Source: Cristatella mucedo
Taxonomy: Eukaryota > Bryozoa > Phylactolaemata > Cristatellidae
DNA length: 64,000 nt
Direction of reading: 5' to 3'
Assembly (NCBI GenBank): GCA_009760855.2
Contig: WPIO01000005.1
Location: 6,350,001 to 6,414,000 of the forward strand
Shown here: in pieces, positions 49,034 through 61,550 of the stretch
Position numbering within the stretch: position 1 is the first letter of the stretch
Layout: the number at the start of each line of letters is the position of its first letter
Made by a program: the position numbers and the translations under genes
Notes under the pieces: generated by a model
The model's database searches: none
The model's input: only the letters and a program-made list of their open reading frames with translations
Told to the model about the DNA's origin: nothing

Positions 49034-51444
49034 CAGTCAACATCGGTTATAAACAACTCGCTTAAAAGCAAATCTCGATATACGCCTTATAGCCACGTCT
49101 CGATTTCTTGTCCCATACCTAATGAAGAGTTTCGGGTATAAGCAATTAGGTTAGAAGAAAATCTCGCTTATAGCAAGCCATTTTCTGTTCCCAGCACCAT
49201 TTTCCCTTCTCTTATAAGCAACTCATAATAAAATGAATCGATTTCATCTGATCAAAGCACATGTCTTCGTGAAAAATATTGGAAATTGTGGTATTGTGGT
49301 TTATTTTTTCATTTTAAGGTATTTCTTGCCTTTGTTTGTGTCTTAGCGGTTGTGACGTCACGCGTCTCATGTGTTCTAGACGCGTGAATGGTTAGTACGT
49401 AATAAGGAGGGTGCCGCCGTAGGCGTGGTCACTCGCAGTGATAAAAGCGAGCCCATGCGGCCCCACTAGACGGTGGTGGTATTGCGACAGATCGGTAAGA
49501 AGTGTTTTTCAATAGTATAAGTTACGTGTGTTTTTCAGTTTTCCGCTGACAAAAATCTAGTATATTCGTCAGTTTTTCTCATCTTTCCAATCCTTCGATC
49601 GGTAAAGTAAAACTCGAAAACGGGTTCTTGGCTCAAATACGAGCGGATAGGAAAGTGTGCCACATTTTTTACAGAAATTGAAGCATTCGGAATAATCTAA
49701 TCAGTAATAAAAAAAAGTTCATTGGTAAATTAAAAATATCCGCCATGCATTTTAAGAATCATGGCGGAAAAGGAACCGAAGAAGCGGAAGGCTATGACTT
49801 GAAAGAACAACTCGATATTTTGGATGTGTTAAGACGAGCAAGGCAAACGACAGTGCGGTTCAGTTCAATTGCGATCCGTCGATGATTTCCAAAATAAAAA
49901 AACGAAGACTTGGTTCGAAAGAAAGCGGTTGAAAACGGAAATTGAAATAAAAAACGGCAGCGAAATTCGAATTGCGAGGGAAGTCAACAAAGCGTTGTTC
50001 GCGTGGTTTCAATCAATGCAGATTTAGAATTCTCCAATTATTAGACCTCTAACGATGGGGGAAAACTCGTCATTTGGCGAATATGCTCGCATGCGACGAA
50101 CAGTCTGACGCTTGGCTTGATCTATTCAAGAAGAAACATAAAATCAAATTCAATTCCATCATTCAGGGCAAACGAGCTGCAGCGAAATGCCGAACAATAG
50201 ATCGAAGAAATGTTGCCTGGCTTAATCAATGGAATCAAGCCGGATGATATTTCCAATGCGGATGAATCGGGATTGATAAAAGGCAACGCCGACTGGCACT
50301 TTAGCTGTGGCGGTCGACAATCCGATTGGCAGCAAAGTTAAAAAAAAATTGTCTGCCGTCTTTTTTTTCTATAATAGCACCGGAACCAATTAAAAGGTCT
50401 CCCATCATTGGAAAATTTGTGAATCCCAGATGCTATCACAACGCCAGACCACCGTTGCCGCATTACGCCAATCGTACATCGTTAAAAAAACACAAAAACG
50501 ATGACGGATATTTTGCAGAAAATTGATCGGAAATCGGTAAAATGAAAAATTCTCACGTTCGTGGATAACGCTACGTTCCATACAACTGACGCTCTGCTCA
50601 AAAATACTAAAATCTTGTTTATGCCACCGAATGCAACAGCTCTGATTCAGCCGTTTGATCAAGGGATCAATCGAGCTGCGAAAGTTCATTATTGAACGCA
50701 AATCATGCGAAAAACGTTGCAAGTGATCAAGAACGGGACATCGGTGATCAATTTTTCGAATTCGGTACACGTTTTGAAGGTCATGCACATGTTGAAAGGC
50801 GCGTGGTTTCTCGTCACTCCAACCACCATCGCCAACTGCCTTCGAAAAGCGGGATTGTTTTTAAACCGGCGAAGATATCGATCAAACGAAACTAATGATA
50901 AAGACAAAGTTTATGTTCATGAAATGCAGGCCCAAGGGTTACAAACCTGCAGTTGAACATCAAACGATTTCGACGCATACTTAAGCATTGACAGCGAGAT
51001 CAAGTGCTTGGCACATTGACTGACGAGGAGATCTACTACGAGTTGAAACGAAAGCGCATAAATACCTCAGAGTGCCTTGAAGACGAAGAAGATGACGATA
51101 TTGCAATCGACCAGAATATTTTTTCCCAGAAAATTCTCATTCAGACGCCTTGAAATTGCTGGCCACGGTTCATCGATATTTGGAAGAGAATTTCATTGAA
51201 TGCGATGCTTTTTATTTCATTGAAGATATGATTGAGAAAAACGTCTTGAAGAATTGTAGTCAGAGCATAATTACATTTCCCCTCTTTTGGGTTAATTTAA
51301 AGATAAAATTCGGATATAAAAACTTTTTTGAATAATATAACGCTTGAGCATTGCCTATAAGCAACCTCGCCTATAAGAAAACGGTTGTAAGCAAGTTATT
51401 TATTTTTACTCGATTTTGAGGTTGCTTATAACCGAGGTTGACTG
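49034..51444 (+). mobile_element. Pogo/Tigger-like DNA transposon with degenerate transposase
   Basis: 2411 bp flanked by TA on both sides (49032-49033, 51445-51446). Terminal inverted repeats begin CAGTCAACATCGGTTATAA on the left and CAGTCAACCTCGGTTATAA on the right. Copies of TTATAAGCAA recur inside both ends (for example near 49140, 49160, 49215, 51355 and 51372). The interior holds a transposase relic: MAEKEPKKRKAMT and, one frame over, LKEQLDILDVL (CENP-B/pogo-type HTH); NADESGLIKG near 50257; IIGKFVNPRCYHN at 50406; ATFHTTDALL near 50573; FMPPNATALIQPFDQGI near 50620. That order matches pogo-family DDE domains. Many frameshifts and stops, so not autonomous. Confidence 0.9.
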
Positions 51445-51449
51445 TAGAC

Positions 51450-52740
51450 ATTTGCATCTTTTCAGCTGGCAGTTCCAAGCTCAAGCAAAAATCCCAAAAC
51501 TCTTTCTATCTACGCCACATATCGGGTTTCCCGATTTCACTACATGGAGCCTTAAACCTGGTATGCACCGGTGCTACTATGGCACCGCATTTCCCTTAAC
51601 ATCTTCTACAATAGCCGGGAAAGGTTCACTCGTGCAACGGTCATTTGCGCACGTAACTGCCCGCGTCTTATTATTCTCAGCATGACGTGTACTTGAATGA
51701 AGGCTATCAATCTATTTTATTTCCGATGTCAGTGTCGCTAGTCATCGCTTCAGATATAATGCATATTTTCCCAGAGCAACTGTGCTCTCTATAAACTCCT
51801 GCTACCTACCGTCCAGCCACATGCTGAATAGCTGAGGGCCACAATTCACTTCATTCAGTCCAGCTTAGCACTGCTCGGCAATGCGCCTAAGTTTAGTTAA
51901 GTACTTCCGCATTAATTTGTCAAAGGTCCGAAGGGAATTATTCTTAATCCAAAATACTTTGGCAGAGAAATGAGACAATTCAGCTCTCATGCACCCAACT
52001 CTACCAACAACGCATAGTTTGTGCCGATCCAGATCTAAAGGCATGTTAAAGGTGCAGTGCTAACTAATAATGCCTCAAGCGATGAGACTAGCTCAGGTTG
52101 ACTAATAAAGATCCCATACATTCCTCTTACTTGTGATACCAAAGTGTTACAATGTAGTGGCTTTTGAACTGAGATACTGTACTACAAGCACCGCTCGCGC
52201 AGGAAATGTTAGTCCTTGCAGATGCGTGACAGATTATGTTAGAGCTGCTGCCTCGGAGGATGGCTAGCGAGTCATAGTTCCTGCATCATCGATACACGTA
52301 CGTATGCCGACGATAGCAGAGCAAAGAAGCAATCTTGAGTGCCAATCGAAGTCTATTCGAAAGCCACACAGTGATGCATTTTCTCAGCACCAGTCATACA
52401 ATGTACAAGTCCCACACAACTCGAAGCCCAATATACAACCGAAGAACTGCAGCTTCAGATTTGCAATTAGACTTCCTAAACTATAGAATATGACGCATCC
52501 AGTTCCCATTTCTTATAATTCAGGAACCGTCAAACAATATTTATCTAGTGCTGTCAACTTTTCATAAGTAACATAAGTAACCGCCGAGCCTGATAATTTA
52601 GCTATTCGCCGTTGTACGTTGAACGAACTTCTCTCCCGACACTTAAGACTCCCCTTTGAAACTTTCGCTGTATAAATCCTGGCTGGGCATGGCGATATAA
52701 CATGTACGTCTCATATAAGAAGTTTCTCGCCATTGCTGGC
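51450..52740. other. No recognisable feature
   Basis: Sequence between the Tigger element and a SINE A copy. Nothing identified. Confidence 0.5.
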
Positions 52741-52744
52741 TGCG

Positions 52745-52895
52745 GGAAAGGGTTTAGTGGCGCTCGGGCTAGGCCGTGGGGTTATGCGCTAGCCTTGACC
52801 TCCGAGGTCGTTGGCTCGTACGCTGTAGGATAAGTAAAACTCGTGGATAGAGATTGATTTCTCTTGGGGCGTACTACAAATAAGCATTTCTTTAT
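52745..52895 (+). mobile_element. SINE family A copy, diverged
   Basis: Plus-strand head (GCGCTAGCCTTGACCTCCGA, then GAGGTCGTTGGCTCGTACGC) and tail (GATAGAGATTGATTTCTCTT, then GGGGCGTACTACAAATAAGC). Confidence 0.7.
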
Positions 52896-53099
52896 TCTCG
52901 TCTTTCTTAGCCAGGTTTTTGGCATGGGGCTAAACCTTGTCCTTGAGCGGCTTGGTACTGAATTGGCGGCGCCAGGTAAACAAGCCGAATTGAGGCGGAT
53001 AATTATTATTTGCGACCGTGCGATTAGGCGATAGTTTATTGCCGAGGCAGTATGAAAAGCCGGCGCCCTGCGATAGGGTGGCAGTTGGGACTCCAGACG

Positions 53100-53335
53100 T
53101 GGGCATTGGAGCTGAATTGGGCTCTAGGCCACTGAGCTGCTGGGGTACGCCATGCCCTATGCTGGCAAAATAGACTTGTCTGCATTGCGGATACGGACTT
53201 TATATGTCAGTGCATGAGCGATCTTCGTCTCTAGCCGTGCTACAAAGTTCAGGCGTCGCCGTTATTCGTCGCGCGTCGGCTGAGACTAGCGCCGTTATGA
53301 GTACTGCGTTCGCGGCCTAATTCTGACCGGATGTG
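53100..53335 (+). repeat. Unknown repeat family X, copy 2
   Basis: Homologue of 1275-1600: GGGCTCTAGGCCACTGAGC, GTGCTACAAAGTTCA, TATTCGTCGCGCGTCGGCTG, then GAGTACTGCGTTCGCGGCC. Confidence 0.65.
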
Positions 53336-53639
53336 GAAGCCCCACACCATATTTGTTCCAGCGCAAGGTCTTTTATATGTAAACCACGATGTATCCCCTC
53401 TAAAAATTTGTTTGTTGTCCATTAAAGAGCCTTAAGCTTCTCATCCAAGCCGTTTCTTTGAGGGTCTGATGATCCCGTACGTGTTGGCAATAAAAACGGG
53501 AGCAGAATATAAGCTGGTTCCAACGAGTCGTATTGGAATTTTATTCTAACTGAGTGAGCGCAGAGTAAGTGACACGCGGCTATGAGGAATGTAATGACGC
53601 CCGAATGATTTGGTGCTCCAAATACGATTACTCGGCACC

Positions 53640-54575
53640 CTAATTATATGGACGATTCCCATTTCTGCCAGGGGCTTTTCAGCCCAGGTGTTTCGGCCCT
53701 GGGCAATTTCTGCATGGACAATCCCATCTGTAGCGAACGTCTCGGCCTCAGACGCCGTGGCCTTTGACCCTGTTGTTTCGGCCTCGTTAGCGTACGCTTC
53801 GGCTGCGAGAGCGAGCATAATTTAGATGCGACGGCAGTAGTTAAAAATTCGATGTACGATAACTCCTAGTGTTTTTTATTGGCTTTTCCTTCACGCTGTT
53901 CTGTTGTTTGTGCTTTGCTGTTCGCTCGTACTTTGTTGTTAGCGAGTAGGCCGGTTCACGGCCCCTCAGATTTTGTGGTTAACCGTATCCGATGTCCGCT
54001 TATGGCCAGGCCTTGAAATGGATTTAGGGTCGGGCACTCTGATGACGTGGCCTATGGCTACATAAAGATGGAAGGAGGCCTGGGGAGAGTGAATGAGCGG
54101 CCTTATTTGTACTGGCCGCTGGAGCTGTCAAGGCGTTAGGGATACTAGAGCAGTGCTCAGAATACACGTTTCTAGCCTCTGTGAAGGTTCGTATCTCCGG
54201 CGAGAGATTGTGGATTACGCTAGGCCTTGAAAATAAGAAGTAACAATTGCCTGCGACAAGAAGTGGCTCCAGCAGCGATCCGACTGAAGCAGATTTTTCC
54301 AAAAGCCATCAGGCTATGACACCATGTTTTGCCAAGTTGAGCTTCTAACTTTTTTTTGGCTCAAGTACGGTCACAAAACGAAGCCAATGCAGTTTTTCTT
54401 GCAGTGCAGGCAAGTTAAAACCAACCGTCTGCGGCACATTTCTTACTGAAACAGCGTAACTAAAGTTCGGGAAACAAAGCTCGGGGACAAAGCGCCCGTG
54501 GCGGAATGCCCGGAACCGAAACGTTCGCAGCCTAAACTTCCGGTGTCGTAATGTCAGCTGCCGAAATGGATGAAA
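53640..54575. repeat. Pair of inverted, internally repetitive arms around 0.6 kb
   Basis: The left arm (53650-53820) repeats TTTCGGCC-type units about every 20-40 bp. The right arm (54415-54575) carries the same kind of unit reversed (CCGAAAC, CCGAAATGG). CATTTC-GCC, GCGAACGT-TCGG and GGCCTTTG-like phrases occur in the same order in both. Probably the ends of an unrecognised element. Confidence 0.4.
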
Positions 54576-54692
54576 ACCGGTCGCTCGAGCAAGTGGGGGT
54601 GACTCGTCGCGTGGCCATGTCGCTATCGGCGATTCGGTGCGGACGACGCAACGCAAGATTGGCTTGACGTGAAAGTGATAGACCGAGTGAGA

Positions 54693-54695
54693 GTG

Positions 54696-54766
<71 letters not shown>
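54693..54766. repeat. (GA)n microsatellite
   Basis: About 74 bp, again purine-rich on the + strand. Confidence 0.97.
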
Positions 54767-54767
<1 letters not shown>

Positions 54768-54769
54768 TC

Positions 54770-56060
54770 CAACAGCGACTCTAACAATACGACTGCTCCT
54801 TACAGAATGCTATCCCTCTCGGGAAACTAAACCGAAGCCAGCATGTCAGAGGGATTGCGTTAGCTCTGCAGAGACCCCTTTACGGTGCTTGCCAAAGGCG
54901 TATCGCCCTGATGAGATCATAGAGCAGCTCTTTCTCAGCCTTTTCCGGCAAGCTCGGTAGCCATTTGGGATGAGCTACCGGGTTTTGATGGGGGACTCCC
55001 CAAGCTGAATAGATTAGTCTCATGTGGTCACACTGCGACCCCATGCTCGAGCAATCGGAAATGAGACGAGCGAGTGCTAGTCTTTCTAGCTAACTTCGCA
55101 CGGCCAGTACCCGCATGTGGTAGCACCTTGTCTGGAGGGTTTTACGAACCTTTGGCCCGGACCCCAGCTGACCGATTGAACATTAGAGCACTGAAAAAGC
55201 GCCACGCTGGTTAATGTGTTTAGTGCATTCTAAGCCAGAGAGTCTCTCTGGACACAAAGCGCCGGGCTGTGCGTTGAAGCCGCGCCGCCCTGCAGACCTC
55301 TGTGGGCCCCTCGGCCCATTTAAGGAAATAATTACTCGCCTCTTTTGAAAACCGAATCTCGACTGTGCTTGTCGAAGAGGATGGCTCCCATCTAATCCAA
55401 AAGTGATCGGCTCTCCGTCGCTCGCATGTGCTCCCGGTCTCTCGCGCTCTCGAAAGCCGAATTCATGCTGCAAGGAGAGGCTTCTCTCAGGTCTCGTTTT
55501 CAAACTTCTCCGCATGGAAGAGTCTGGAGCACCGCTCCTCAGGGCGGCGGCCGAAAGCAGCTTTAGACCGAGCTGACGCAGTGTCCCTCTGGCCATTGCC
55601 CATTCAGACAGTGCCCGAAGCTTCGTGCAGGAGGTAGGCCTCTCGAAATTGTCGGATAGGAAATACCTCGTCGGCGAATAGCACTATGCGATCGCACCTT
55701 TAAAACGACTGTCCCTATAAAATTATTGCAACACAACTGGAAGCTGACCACCGCCGATATGTGCGTAAGGCATAGCATTCCTGCGGACATTGTATAGCCC
55801 CATCTACAAAAGTGGCAAGGGCTTCTAGAGAATCGCATCTAAGCTGCGCTCGTACGTATCGAGGCCATCGATAGGTATGTTTTGCTCTGGGAGTTTGTTG
55901 CGTGCGCCAGCGGCTTCTGCTGCAAATAGCGAAGCGCCTGACACTAATGCACATGCCTCAGCTGTGGCCAATAGTTAAGCCATCGAAGCAGCGAAACGTC
56001 GCCAGGCCACTAATGCAGATTATATTTCGTGCCGCTTGTTGCGATTGACTTTATGCCACG
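54770..56060. other. No recognisable feature
   Basis: A minus-strand frame of 137 codons (55596-55183) is open but Arg/Pro/Gly-rich and lacks splice context. Nothing identified. Confidence 0.45.
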
Positions 56061-56064
56061 AGGA

Positions 56065-56835
56065 AGTGAGAAGCATAGCTGAGTCATTAGAGCGGTTGAG
56101 GTAGTGAGTCGAATGGAAGTAGCAGCTCAGGACCGCTGGAAAGGATATGCTTTAGTCGGCAACAGGTGAGTAGTTTTTGTGGCGTGTAATAATTGTGGTG
56201 AGATCCACAGTCTAAGACATGCAGAACAAAAGCTTCTGTCGCCGTTCGGGTCTTTAAGCAGAGGAATGGAACAACTAATTTCTTATCAATACAGGACCTG
56301 AGAGCACGAGGAGGCTGATACTGGTGCAGCAGGTCAGCTAGGTATGAATGAGGCAAGCCGTGGGTCAGCCCAAGAACTTGATTTGTATCCTTTTTTATGG
56401 CAGCCATGCAGGCTCTTTTAGCGAAGGGGACACACGGTCAAACCTCTGGGATTTGTTAACTAGCCTTGTAGCCATATTCATCACCAGCTGCAGTGCATGG
56501 TGGCTTTTTTCTGTAGCCCAGCCAAAGTGAAATTCAAGTAATCTAGCCAAGACAGAACGAGCTAGTTAATTTTTTTCAAGCCACTGGAAAACAGTTCCTT
56601 ATCTTAGATAGGGACCGGATGTGATGGTTAGCTGTGGAAGCAGTCTTCTTAATGAAGCTTTCAAAATATAGGCAGCCGTCGATGACTACACCTCAATTCC
56701 GACCACAAGGTGATGGTCGCACAGCATCACCTATTAAAAGAGTAAAACCTAGTCCAACCACACGGCTGGGATGTCCTACGAGTAGCAATTCCGTTTTATC
56801 GTCGTTTAGTACCTGTGTGCATTGGTGCTGCACCT
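56065..56835 (-). mobile_element. Second LINE family, copy 2
   Basis: Homologous to 23080-23900 over most of its length. The frame 56407-56087 reads LTHGLPHSYLADLLHQYQPP and RALRSC, the typical LINE C-terminal pattern (SYL-DLL-Y-P-R-LRS). Decayed by stops. Confidence 0.6.
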
Positions 56836-56849
56836 ATGAGTCACAAGCC

Positions 56850-56945
56850 GTGCTGCAAGGTTCAGTCGTAACCAGTATTCGTCTCGCTGAGACTAGCACT
56901 GTTATGAGCGCTGTGTTAGCGGCCTAGTTCTGTCTGGAAGTTAAA
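56850..56945 (+). repeat. Unknown repeat family X, copy 3 (3' part)
   Basis: GTATTCGTCTCGCTGAGAC, TGTTATGAGCGCTGTGTTAG and GCGGCCTAGTTCTGTCTGGA match the end of copy 2. It stops at the same place, suggesting a defined right end at about TGGAAG. Confidence 0.6.
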
Positions 56946-57008
56946 GCTGCTCAGCTCCTTTCGTAGAGTAATCGTGTTTCCGTTGGCCTAATGATAGGGG
57001 AACAGTCG

Positions 57009-57275
57009 ACAGCATTTAGTGGGTCCCTTTGATTCGTCCTTGATGTGCTTATGCGTGCTGACACTGTGCATGCTGCCACTAACCACATTTGCATGCTGAC
57101 CCTGTGCATGTCACCCCTAACCATATTATTCATTTTGTTTGTTTTTCAAGCATGATTTTACTTACTATTCTATTGCATATCACTTTGCAGCAAATGTAAA
57201 GCGCCTAGAAAGAGATTAACTTCTCTGAGGGCACTTTATCAAGTGCAATATTATTATTATAATTATTATTATTAT
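57009..57275 (+). mobile_element. LINE 3' UTR copy (copy M)
   Basis: Starts at the ORF end (CAGCATTTAGTGGGTCCCT) and runs through an almost undamaged 3' UTR to (TTA)n. Very like the UTR of copy B, so a recent, severely truncated insertion. Confidence 0.88.
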
Positions 57276-57444
57276 GTCTGTACGGCTAGTCATAAAAAAT
57301 CCATGCTAGCATCGAATCAAGATACAATTTCAGGGATTGTAGCACATGTGAAATTTGGACAGCCATAAACCCATAACGAGTCAAAATCCAGATAAGAACG
57401 GAACATTTGCTAACTGCTAAAGTCATGCTTGAGCGACCCTAATC

Positions 57445-57850
57445 TTGCCTGGGTATCACTGGCACTGCACTGCAATGGTTCAGATCCTATCAGAGTGAGA
57501 GGCTCTAGAGTATTAATGTGAACAGACAAATGTCATCCAGAGAACCACTAAAGTGTGCTACCTCAAGGGTCTATGCTCAGCCCACTTCTTTTCAGTTAAA
57601 ACTCATTCTTGTCGATGCGATCGCCAAGCACAATCTGGGCTTTCACTTCTATGCAGATGACACCTGTTGATCCTTTCAAGTCCTCTAGAACGTTGAATTA
57701 TCTACACACCCCAGCTACATGTATTGCTGACATCTGCTCATGGATGGCAGCAAACTTTCTAAAATCGAATGACAATAGAACCAATCGACTAGTTATAGGC
57801 AAGCCAAGTACGACTCAGATATCGGTCAACTTAACGCTCAATATTCGCTA
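57445..57850 (+). mobile_element. LINE RT fragment (copy N)
   Basis: Diverged RT core: GITGTALQWFRSY-like start, [16 protein letters not shown] (active site near 57650), then SWMAANFLKSNDNRTN. No 3' end. Confidence 0.75.
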
Positions 57851-57984
57851 AAACAGGCAACAAGCAGTTACAGGATACGCGAACCTAAGATGGCGATTAA
57901 ATATGTGCATCGGCCACCACGAGCAGTCCCGGTGGAACCCAGCCAAGCAAAGGCCTCCTAAAATAATGGTCGGTGGTGAATTAC

Positions 57985-58104
57985 GTCATGCAGCATCACG
58001 TCCTGCAGGCGTCCTGCTCGACAAGATGCCGTAAGGGCATCCAAGACCAAGCGACGACGCAATGGTAATATCCAAGGCAGTATATACGCAGAGCACAAAA
58101 TAAA
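57985..58104 (-). CDS. Candidate exon of an unidentified host gene
   Basis: Exactly 40 codons between acceptor CTGTATGCAG and donor CATGAC|GTAATT, phase 0 at both ends and compatible with 58258-58499 upstream. The peptide includes RRRLVLDALTASCRAGRLQD. Identity unknown; weaker than the two exons upstream. Confidence 0.35.
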
Positions 58105-58257
58105 CTGCATACAGATGCATGCATTTAGGCACTCCAAGATCGTAAGCAGAATACAAAACTGGCAAACGTATTTCCAATAAGTCCAAGACAAACTTATTTA
58201 AGAGAATAGGACCGGAAAAACCTTGCATGGTTAGTGGGTAGCCAATTTCCTGCTCAC

Positions 58258-58499
58258 GTGTAACAAACGCGATCTCTCTGCAGTGAAAGACCGGTCTAAT
58301 AGAGCTTGAAGCCGGCCATGAGCTAGCAACAGCAAGGACGACGACCTCTCGTCAATTGCCATTAAGGTTATGTCAGCATCGACTGCTTTTACAGACTCCA
58401 TCAAGGCACCGAAGACAACCTCTGAAGCTGGCCCGCACGCCTGGCTAGCCACCTGGCAGAGGTGGGCGCAAACCTCCAACCGCTGCCAGCAGCCGGTGC
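58258..58499 (-). CDS. Candidate exon of an unidentified host gene
   Basis: Acceptor TTTTCTGGCAG; two bases complete a split codon, then 80 codons; donor TTACAC|GTGAGC. The peptide has CAHLCQVASQACGPASE, SEVVFGALMESVKAVDADI and LLLLAHGRLQALLDRSF, an alpha-helical pattern reminiscent of TPR-like solenoids. No family is recognised. Entry phase matches the exit phase of 61551-61686. Confidence 0.45.
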
Positions 58500-59097
58500 C
58501 TGCCAGAAAAGACTAAAACCAAACAAGCAAACAATGTCAATGACAATCCTTATCCCAAGGAAAAACATCTGATCACTAATGTCTGGGAAAATGGAAGGAC
58601 ATGCAGGCGAACCGATATAAATAAATACGAGCAGACTACTAAAAATAGATTGATAAATAGATCAATAGATATATAGAAACACAGTGAGTAATTCATTTCC
58701 CTACCATATTATTATGGCTTGCAAAGGAATCATGGCATGACAGTTCCTTTTGCTGCATAGTATGTAGCTGGCAGTTCAGTCGAACTTACACTTACAAGAC
58801 TTTCTCGCCTAAGCACACCAAGCCCTACCAGGTCTTCTTGTTCGTTGCAGAATTACCGTCTGACAATCCAAGTTCTTGCGAACACAGTACATAACAACCG
58901 ATACAGCTAAGACTTGTTTAAAGCATATCTGATTGTCGTTTGACCATAGTATGTAAGAAATTGCCTGCCTATGGCCTATAGCCTATATTACTAGCCTAAA
59001 CGCTTTCCGTTTCAAGAGCTTGGCTAGGCGCCCTACCAGATTGCGTTTCTGCACCGAAGAAGGCTACGGCTTAGCTTTGCCAACTGCTTCATGTACA

Positions 59098-59168
59098 TGA
59101 TAATAATAATAATAATATTAATACATATGTATAACACCACCAGATAACTTATTCTCAGTCTAGGCATT
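59098..59168 (-). repeat. LINE tail fragment abutting copy O
   Basis: (AAT)n at 59098-59115 then a decayed family tail (CCAGATAACTTATTCTCAGT), running tail-in to the oppositely oriented copy O. Confidence 0.5.
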
Positions 59169-60135
59169 ACTAACACCTGCACATAGATGGCAGCAAACTT
59201 TGTTAAACTAAATGACAATAAAAACCAATTTAATAAGTTATGGGAAAACAATGTGAGACTCAAATTGAAAAGCTTAGTCCTCAAAATCGGCTCTGTCAAA
59301 AATCTCTTTTTGGATCGGCAGGAAATCTAGGTAACCTGTTCGAAAGTGACCTTTCACTCGATTACCAAATCACCTCCACAGTCAAGTCAGCCTTCTTTCA
59401 ACAACATAACATAGCTAAAATTCGGGATTGTTTAGAGAGGGATACCACATCTAAATGGGACCATGCATTTGTGACATCTAGTCTCGACTTCTCACTGCTT
59501 GCTGGGCTACCGGCCTGTGCAATCAAGTGCTTACAGGTTATGCAAAACTCTGCAGCTAGACTTGTCAGTCGCAAGTGTCACAATTGCCACATCACACTGT
59601 TTCTCGCCGACCTGCACTAGCTCCTAATCAAGCAGCGCATCGACTTCAAGGTTTTGCCACTCACTTTTAGGCCCCTTCATTCTCTAGCTCTAGCCTACGT
59701 ATCTGAACCACTACCCACAAGGCAAGGCATCGTACCACCCCATTTCTGACTTGTATTGTTTAGCTATACTCGTACGAGCCTCAAATCCTTTAGAGACTGT
59801 GCCTTTAGTTCGTATGCTCCCAAAGATCGAAACTCACCCCCCAGACTGACGTCACGACATGCTTGACATGACATTTAAAAAGAAGCTTAAATGCACCTGT
59901 TCATCAGAGCATTAATTGGGTTCTTGCGACTCGTCCGTTGTGTGCTTATGCATGCTGATACTGAGCATGTCACCTCTGAGGATGTTTTACTTGTTGACCA
60001 ATTGCCTGCTACAACTAATCATTTGCTTATGCTTCCTTCAGCATATGTAAATATATAAAAGCATAAGCATTTGTAGTGCCTAAAAAAGCCTAGGCTCTCT
60101 GAGGGCACCATACAAATGTATTATTTTCATTATGT
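59165..60135 (+). mobile_element. LINE 3' half, diverged (copy O)
   Basis: From MAANFVKLNDNK through SAFFQQHNIAKIRDCLERDT and ASARLVSRK-type blocks to a 3' UTR with a decayed tail ending near 60128. It sits between candidate exons of the unidentified gene, opposite strand. Confidence 0.82.
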
Positions 60136-60139
60136 TAAT

Positions 60140-61240
60140 GCCTCGACACAGGACCGACCGAATGAGAAACGCACTCACACTGCCGGTTCCCACGACTTGT
60201 CTAGCATTCACAAGCATGGCCCGACTTCATGACAAGTTCAAAGGGAAGGGGCAAGCTAGACAACTCTTGCCTAATGGAAGAACAAGCAGAATATGGTGAA
60301 GCTGTGTCATGGTGCCGGCAATGACGTGACGAGGTATCAGCAAAGGACAATAAAGACAACAACGACTGGGCAAGGGTCTTGCACATAAAGGGCGAATCAC
60401 AGGGATCGTAGATTCAAGTGACAGTAGAATTTGAGCTGTCCATATGAAAATTTGATGGCGTAGCAGGGGACGATCGGAGCCAAACCATCGTTTGAGTATT
60501 GCCACTCCATGACATTTTTAACTGGCAGTCACAACAGTTTCAATCGAATGGAAATCCCCTTTGCTCAGGAGTGAGAACGACCTTTAGCTGATTGCTTGAA
60601 AACTAAATGCCACCAACCAAGATCAGATAATATTCTTAAGAGACAGATCCATGAGACAATAAAAAAATCCCACCAGTGTGATGTTAAAAGTAACAGACTT
60701 GGTCGCAATGCTGACTCAGTCAAAGAAAATTAAAATAGGCTAATGGTAGTTTATTTTTTCAGGCTGCCTAATTTAAGGTTGCTGTAAACTCTGGAGATGT
60801 GACTCATGTACTTCTTATAAACCACAGGATTCATATTTAGCCAAGATTTTTTCTGGCATATAGTTAGTAGTGACCTAGGGATAAGTAATCCCTTTGCAGT
60901 ATTGCCATCACTGCCGACCGTTAGTACTAGAGTATGCTGCTAAAAGTGGCATACATACTACAAAACCATCAACCTAGTATTGACTCATTGACTTCGGGGT
61001 TCTTGGCATCCGAAACCCGCTCCTAAGTCCATGGGCCGAATCTAACTGTCAGCATCGAGGCACAACCGATTGAATAGACGATGCAGTCACTACAGTCTAC
61101 TTCCTCCCATGCGATAACAGTAGAATATCTGACCTGAAGCTCCGAAAAAAATATGGAGACACTTCACAATGTGTACGCATCTCTGCATGAAACGCCACGT
61201 AACCACAAAGACAAATTGGGTGCTACACTTGCGAGATCTT
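60140..61240. other. No recognisable feature
   Basis: Probable intron of the unidentified minus-strand gene. No repeats recognised. Confidence 0.4.
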
Positions 61241-61251
61241 GGGCGGCTCAC

Positions 61252-61494
61252 CTTCACTTTGCCGATGTAGAACGTCAGAAAGGCATAAATGCAGCCGCTG
61301 GGCTCCGAGCACAGGAGCAAGGCGACGTCCCTCAGCAGCTGGCTGCAGAGCAGCGTGCCGTCTACAAGCAGATCAGGTGCACGCAAGCTGGCAGGCGGCC
61401 CAGGACGATATAGCAGCCAACTGCCAGGAAATGGAGTGCACGGTGGCACTGCTCGGCACTTGCATAGGCGGCCCGCTCGGCATTGCCCAGCGCC
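61252..61494 (-). other. Protein-like segment with conflicting frames, same unidentified gene region
   Basis: Protein-like runs occur in two frames. One reads NAERAAYASAEQCHRALHFL...YIVLGRLP then hits TAG. The other reads DGTLLCSQLLRDVALLLC...AFLTFYIGK then GTGAGC. A one-base shift between them would make a single exon with acceptor CTCGTTAG. It could be a frameshifted exon, an assembly indel or chance. Neither frame joins cleanly in phase to the next candidate exon. Confidence 0.3.
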
Positions 61495-61550
61495 TAACGA
61501 GGGCCTGCACGTGGCTGAATCAGCAACGGTAAAATGCAAACGCTGCTCAC

